Position numbers and translations under genes: made by a program. DNA of 64,000 nt, from NCBI RefSeq assembly GCF_009671205.1, contig NZ_CP045309.1:3286001-3350000 (forward strand). The letters are read 5' to 3'. The notes under the pieces were generated by a model. That model was not told the DNA's origin. It saw only the letters and a list, made by a program, of their open reading frames with translations, and did not search any database. This document shows, in pieces, positions 59,945 to 64,000 of the stretch; position 1 is the stretch's first letter, and each line of letters starts with the position of its first letter. The DNA is from Micromonospora terminaliae (GTDB lineage Bacteria; Actinomycetota; Actinomycetes; Mycobacteriales; Micromonosporaceae).

Positions 59945-60816
59945 AGGGGGAAGAGCTGCGCGAGGCGCTGCGTCACGAGATGGCCGGCGTCGTACCACCG
60001 CCGCCGCTGGACGCAACGACCGCGCTCGGCGCGGCACGGCGTACCCGGGCGCGACGGCGTACCGGCTGGGCCTGCGCCGGGTCTGCGGCGGTGGTGCTGG
60101 CGGTCGCCGGCGTCGCGGCGGTCGGCACCACGGGGGCGGGCGTCCCGGGCACCGGCACCGCCGGTCCCGGCGGGTTGAGCCCGGCGGCGTCCGGGACGAA
60201 GCCCAGCCCGGCTCCGTCGGCGCCGGAGACCGCGTCGCCGTGGCCGACCGGCCCGGACGGCCGCCCGCAGGAGGACCGGACCGCGAGAGCGGGCAACCGG
60301 CACGACCAGGCGGTCCGGCTGCTCAACGAGTTGATCTCCGCGGTGCCGGCCGGATACGTCGTGCCGGAGAACCGGCCGAACCAGCCCGTGGACGACGACC
60401 CGCAGCGCAGCAGCCAGGCCGAGTTCGAGGACAGGGTGGAGGGCGTCGACGTGTGGCGCTACACATCCACCGCCACCGTGACCCAGGGAGACCGGACGGG
60501 GCGCGTACTCGTCGAGGTGTACACCCGCGGGAACACTCTGCCGACCGAGCCGTGTGCCCTGACCCGGCAGTTCTGGGGTATGCAGGGCGAGTGCCAGGTG
60601 GTGACCGTCGGAGAAGCGAAGGTCGGGGTGGTCGTCCGCCCCACCGTCGACCGGCGGTTCGAGCAGTGGTCGGCCTACCGACACCCGGACGGCGTGGTCA
60701 CCTTCGTCGCGCAGACCCCGAACTTCGGCAGCCCTCAGCACGGACTGGCGAAACTGCCGTTCACCGTGCCGCAGCTCGCGGCCCTCGCCATGGACGATCG
60801 GTTCCACCTGCAGTGA
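59941..60816 (+). CDS. Membrane-anchored protein coupled to the sigma factor (possible anti-sigma)
   Basis: The 291-residue protein has a short cytoplasmic N terminus (EELREALRHEMAGVVPPPPL), one membrane helix (about 40-63; SAAVVLAVAGVAAVGT), a Pro/Ser-rich linker and an extracytoplasmic domain with two cysteines (EPCALTRQFWGMQGECQVV). Position and topology fit the partners of SigE-family sigma factors, but no zinc-binding anti-sigma motif is present. Confidence 0.75.
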   Translation: MKGEELREALRHEMAGVVPPPPLDATTALGAARRTRARRRTGWACAGSAAVVLAVAGVAAVGTTGAGVPGTGTAGPGGLSPAASGTKPSPAPSAPETASPWPTGPDGRPQEDRTARAGNRHDQAVRLLNELISAVPAGYVVPENRPNQPVDDDPQRSSQAEFEDRVEGVDVWRYTSTATVTQGDRTGRVLVEVYTRGNTLPTEPCALTRQFWGMQGECQVVTVGEAKVGVVVRPTVDRRFEQWSAYRHPDGVVTFVAQTPNFGSPQHGLAKLPFTVPQLAALAMDDRFHLQ

Positions 60817-60873
60817 TCAGGCGTCGTGGCCCGGCCGACAACTTACCGGCCGGGCCCGGTCCGTCGCGGCCGC

Positions 60874-61680
60874 TCAGCTAACCGGCCCGGCGGCCCGCAG
60901 CTTGCGGACGAGTTTGCGCAGCCCGGCCTGCCAGCCGTCGGGGTCCTCGGCGCGGCGGCGCGCGTAGGCGGCCACCTCCGGGTGCGGCAGGATGAGGAAC
61001 CGCTCCTCGGCCAGCCCCGCGATGGTGGCGTCGGCGACCTGGTCGGGGGTGAGCACCGCGCCGGACGCGGCGATCACCCGGGCGCCCAGGTGCCCTTCGG
61101 CCAGGCCCCCGGCGAGCATCGGGGTGTCGACGCCCTGTGGGCAGAGCGCGCTGACCCGGACGCCGACGTCCCGGTAGGTGATGGCCAGCCACTCGGCGAG
61201 GCCGACCGCCGCGTGCTTCGTCGCCGTGTACGGTGCGTCGCCCACGGCGGTCAGCACCCCCGCGGCCGAGCAGGTGAAGAGCAGGTAGCCCTGGCCGCGG
61301 CGGAGCATCGCCGGCAGCGCCGCCCGGGCGCTGTGCACGTGCCCGAGCACGTTGACCCGCCAGGCGCGGTCCCAGTCGGCGTCGGGCGCCTCCACTCCCC
61401 CGCCGGTGGCCACCCCGGCGTTGGCGCAGAACAGGTCGATCCTGCCGTAGCGGCGCTCGGTCTCGTCGACCAGCGCGCGTACCTGCGCCTCGTCGGTGAC
61501 GTCGAGCCCGACGCCGTGCGCCACCGGGCCGATGCCCTCGGCCACCGCGCGGGCCGCCGGGGCGTCCAGGTCGGCCACGACGACGGCGGCGGCGCCCTCG
61601 GCGGCGAACCGCCGGCCCAGCGCCGCACCGATGCCGCCCGCCCCGCCGGTGATCACGGCCACCCGATCGGTCAGGTTCAT
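60874..61680 (-). CDS. Short-chain dehydrogenase/reductase
   Basis: The 268-residue protein has the classical SDR set: VAVITGGAGGIGAALGRRFA (TGxxxGxG), VVADLD, NAGVATGG, catalytic Ser in LLFTCSAAGV and YTATKHA (YxxxK). It oxidises or reduces an alcohol with NAD(P). It follows the LLM oxidoreductase gene by one base and they form an operon. Confidence 0.92.
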   Translation of the reverse strand: MNLTDRVAVITGGAGGIGAALGRRFAAEGAAAVVVADLDAPAARAVAEGIGPVAHGVGLDVTDEAQVRALVDETERRYGRIDLFCANAGVATGGGVEAPDADWDRAWRVNVLGHVHSARAALPAMLRRGQGYLLFTCSAAGVLTAVGDAPYTATKHAAVGLAEWLAITYRDVGVRVSALCPQGVDTPMLAGGLAEGHLGARVIAASGAVLTPDQVADATIAGLAEERFLILPHPEVAAYARRRAEDPDGWQAGLRKLVRKLRAAGPVS

Positions 61681-61681
61681 C

Positions 61682-62680
61682 TCAGCCCGCCTCCCCGCCG
61701 GTCGCGCCGAGCCGCGGGAGCAGCCCCGCCCAGGCCGCCGCGCCGCCGGCGGTCAGCTCCGGTGTGGGCAGCACCGCCAGCACCGGCACGTCCACGCCGT
61801 GGTCGGCGTACCGGCGGGCCCGGGCGGCGCACTCCTCGGGCGGGCCGTGCAGGATCAGCGCGTCGACCACCTCGTCGGGCACCGCCGCCGAGGCGCCCCG
61901 CCGGTCGCCGGCCGCCCACGCCTCCCACATGGGACCGAGGCTGTCCTGCCGCCCCAGCCAGCGGTGGAAGGCCGCGTACGCCGGCACGGTGAGGTAGCCG
62001 GTGATCAGCCGGCGGCCCAGCGCCCGGGCGTAGGTGGCGTCCTCGGTGGGGCAGACGAAGATCCGGGCGGCGACCTCGAAGCCGGGGCGGCGCTCGCCCA
62101 GCTCGCCCAGGGCGGTCGGCACGTCGTCGGCGGCCAGCCAGTTGAGGATCACCCCGTCGGCCTCGGCGGCGGCGAGCCGCAGCATGCCGGGGCGCAGCGC
62201 GGCCAGCAGCACCGGCGGCGGCACGGCCGGCGGGCGTTCCAGGGTGAACCGCCGGACGGTGAAGGTGTCGTAGACCTCGTCGACGGTGTCCCCGCGCAGT
62301 GCCGCGCGCAGGAAGCGCAGCACGTCGCGGGTCCGTTTGAACGGCTCGTCGAAGCGCACCGCGTTCCAGTCCCGGACGAGCACCGGCGAGGAGGCGCCGA
62401 TGCCCAGCGCGAAGCGGCCGGGCGCGGCCTCGGCGAGGGCGGCGGCGCTCATGGCGAGCAGCCCCGGTCCCCGGGTGAAGACCGGGGCGATGGCGGTGCC
62501 GAGGCGGAGCCGCGGCTGCCAGGCGACGGCGAGCGCCAGCGGGGTGAACGCGTCGGTGCCGGCGACCTCCGACGACCAGACGTCGGTGAAGCCGGCCCGG
62601 TCGAGCGCCGCGTAGACCGCGGCGTGGTCGGCGAGCGGGACGCCGGCCAGCGGCACCGTCATGCCCCATCGATTCGTCAC
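61682..62680 (-). CDS. LLM-class F420-dependent oxidoreductase
   Basis: The 332-residue protein is a luciferase-like TIM barrel: YAALDRAGFTDVWSSEVAGT, LRLGTAIAPVFTRGPGLLAM and GRFALGIGASSPVLVRDWNA. The actinobacterial subgroup commonly uses F420. GTG 62680 starts with VTNRWGMTVPLAGVPLADH, matching family N termini; ATG 62662 is an alternative. First gene of the pair with the SDR. Confidence 0.9.
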   Translation of the reverse strand: MTNRWGMTVPLAGVPLADHAAVYAALDRAGFTDVWSSEVAGTDAFTPLALAVAWQPRLRLGTAIAPVFTRGPGLLAMSAAALAEAAPGRFALGIGASSPVLVRDWNAVRFDEPFKRTRDVLRFLRAALRGDTVDEVYDTFTVRRFTLERPPAVPPPVLLAALRPGMLRLAAAEADGVILNWLAADDVPTALGELGERRPGFEVAARIFVCPTEDATYARALGRRLITGYLTVPAYAAFHRWLGRQDSLGPMWEAWAAGDRRGASAAVPDEVVDALILHGPPEECAARARRYADHGVDVPVLAVLPTPELTAGGAAAWAGLLPRLGATGGEAG

Positions 62681-62854
62681 CGGTCGATCGTGCCCGGTCG
62701 CCGTCGCCGGGGGCAAGATCCCGACCGGCGGCTCCCGGCCCGGCGTAGCGCCGGACTCGCCGAGCCGGGGACGCGATATGCCCGATCCGCCGTACCCGGC
62801 CCGGAAAGAGTGTTACGAACGCCAGATGGGGTGGTCCGAGGGCGGGAGGCCGCG

Positions 62855-64000
62855 GTGAAGACTTCCGAACCGGCCGCGCTCCGCCCCACAGAGGGGCCGA
62901 ACCGGGCGACATTCCTGGAGCTCTTCTTCGACCTCGTGTTCGTCTTCGCGCTGACCCGGATCTCCGCTCGCGCCTTCGAGGACCTGGCGCTGGAAGGGGG
63001 GAAGACCGCCTGGACGGCGGTGACCGGAGGCGGCAAGACGCTGCTGCTGTTCCTCGCGCTGTGGGCGGTCTGGCAGGGCACCGCCTGGACCACCAGCCGC
63101 TACGACCCGTACCACATCTGGCTCCAGGTCATCGTGGTCATCGCGCTTGTCGGCAGCATGGTGATGGGCGTGGCCGTCCCCCGTGCCTTCAGCAGCACCG
63201 GGCTGGCCTTCGCCACCGCGTACGTGGTGGTGCAGGTGAGCCGGCCCGCGATCCTGCTGATGGTGCTGCGCCAGCTCCAGTACCGCCGGCTGAAGCTGCG
63301 CATGCTGATCACCTTCAGCGTGACCGGGACGCTCTGGCTGACCGGCGCGGTGCTGCCCACCGATCCCCGGGTGACGCTCTGGACGCTCGCGCTCCTGCTC
63401 GAGTACCTGGCGAACCGGGTCGGCTGGCCCGTGCCCGGGCTGGGCCGGTCGACCGTCTCCCGCTGGGACATCCACGGGGAGCACCTGGCCGAGCGCTACC
63501 AGCAGATCTTCCTCGTCGCGCTCGGCGAGACGATCCTGATTGCCGGGCTCGCCTACAGCCGGACCCCGACCGGCGCCGCCCGCACCGTCGCCTTCGCCGC
63601 CGCGCTGCTCACCTCGGTGCTGTTCTGGCGGATCTACGTGCAGCGGGCCGGGCAGATCCTGGGCGAGGCGGTGACCCGGGCCGCGCACCCGGCCACCATC
63701 GGCCGCTCCGCCGCCGACACCCACCTCATCATGGTGGCCGGCGTGGTGGCCACCGCGATCGGCTACGAGCTGGTCAACGAGCACCCGACCGGCCACAACC
63801 AGGCTGGCTGGGTCGCCATGATCCTCGGCGGTCCGGCGGTCTTCCTGCTCGGCCGGGCCCGCTTCGAGTACGAGGTGTTCGGCCGGGTGTCCCCGTCGCG
63901 CTGGGTGGCCGTCCTCGTCCTGGCGCTGCTCATGCCCCTGCTCAAGCCCGTGGTGCCGCTGGCCGCAGCCATCGCCACGCCGCTGGCCGCGGCGATCGCC
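62855..64000 (+). CDS. LtrA-like (low temperature requirement A) membrane protein, partial
   Basis: The frame is open from GTG 62855 (GGGAGGC just upstream) to the window end, 382 codons. The N-terminal signature RATFLELFFDLVFVFALTRI, then LLLFLALWAVWQGTAWTTSR and GEHLAERYQQIFLVALGETI, identifies the LtrA family, with about ten or more membrane segments. Function is unknown beyond a cold-growth phenotype in Listeria. The C-terminal end lies beyond the window. Confidence 0.92.
   Translation, partial: MKTSEPAALRPTEGPNRATFLELFFDLVFVFALTRISARAFEDLALEGGKTAWTAVTGGGKTLLLFLALWAVWQGTAWTTSRYDPYHIWLQVIVVIALVGSMVMGVAVPRAFSSTGLAFATAYVVVQVSRPAILLMVLRQLQYRRLKLRMLITFSVTGTLWLTGAVLPTDPRVTLWTLALLLEYLANRVGWPVPGLGRSTVSRWDIHGEHLAERYQQIFLVALGETILIAGLAYSRTPTGAARTVAFAAALLTSVLFWRIYVQRAGQILGEAVTRAAHPATIGRSAADTHLIMVAGVVATAIGYELVNEHPTGHNQAGWVAMILGGPAVFLLGRARFEYEVFGRVSPSRWVAVLVLALLMPLLKPVVPLAAAIATPLAAAIA

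Overview
The window is high-GC actinobacterial DNA. GC-rich third codon positions, many GTG starts, ATGA/GTGA stop-start overlaps, arsenate reductases of the type mycothiol-using actinobacteria carry, an F420-type LLM oxidoreductase and a MoxR/DUF58/transglutaminase-like operon all fit a filamentous actinomycete. Micromonosporaceae is my best guess from family recall, not proof. No replication, ribosomal or phage genes are present; the only RNA gene is tRNA-Leu(GAG).

Region 1 (0-23 kb) is mostly intact accessory metabolism: a lone KhtT-like domain, a short MreB/FtsA-like ATPase, a TraR/DksA zinc protein, an ArsR-ArsC fusion with a VOC protein, a NarL-type two-component system behind a membrane protein, a LysR/YeiH pair, a DHA2 drug exporter, a rhodanese divergent from a TetR regulator with a paired operator, a complete lutABC lactate-oxidation operon, a deaminase, a flavin monooxygenase, a PfpI-like protein, an aldo/keto reductase, DUF2267 and TMEM175 proteins.

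Region 2 (23-35.3 kb) is a decay zone. Intact genes (zinc alcohol dehydrogenase, MscS channel, a hemerythrin-hydrolase fusion, MmcQ/YjbR, NfsB nitroreductase, a CMD-family protein) sit among at least ten gene fragments: TMEM175, alcohol dehydrogenase tail, SDR tail, MFS head, Clp ATPase, 4-hydroxy-2-oxovalerate aldolase tail, two serine recombinases, an MDR reductase half, a frameshifted TetR with a duplicated 5' end, a frameshifted YnfA and a MerB-like piece. This looks like repeated insertion and deletion beside a genomic island.

Region 3 (35.4-47.3 kb) is an arsenic island: four stand-alone ArsR repressors, an ArsR-ArsC fusion, two further arsenate reductases, an aquaglyceroporin (likely the As(III) exit route, since no ArsB or ACR3 is present), three flavoprotein monooxygenase-like proteins, an MFS transporter, an ArsN-like acetyltransferase, and an unusual trio made of an M28 peptidase, an 82-residue peptide with four Cys-Cys pairs and a 49-residue CxxC protein. 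Several operators can be read directly, including a TTGA-N11-TCAA site at two promoters.

Region 4 (47.5-64 kb) has a tRNA-Leu with its terminator, then one long operon (TPR/proline-rich/FN3 membrane protein, large FN3 protein, MoxR ATPase, DUF58 protein, transglutaminase-like protein lacking its catalytic Cys and His), a SigE-family sigma factor with a membrane partner, an SDR/LLM oxidoreductase pair, and an LtrA-like membrane protein cut by the window end.
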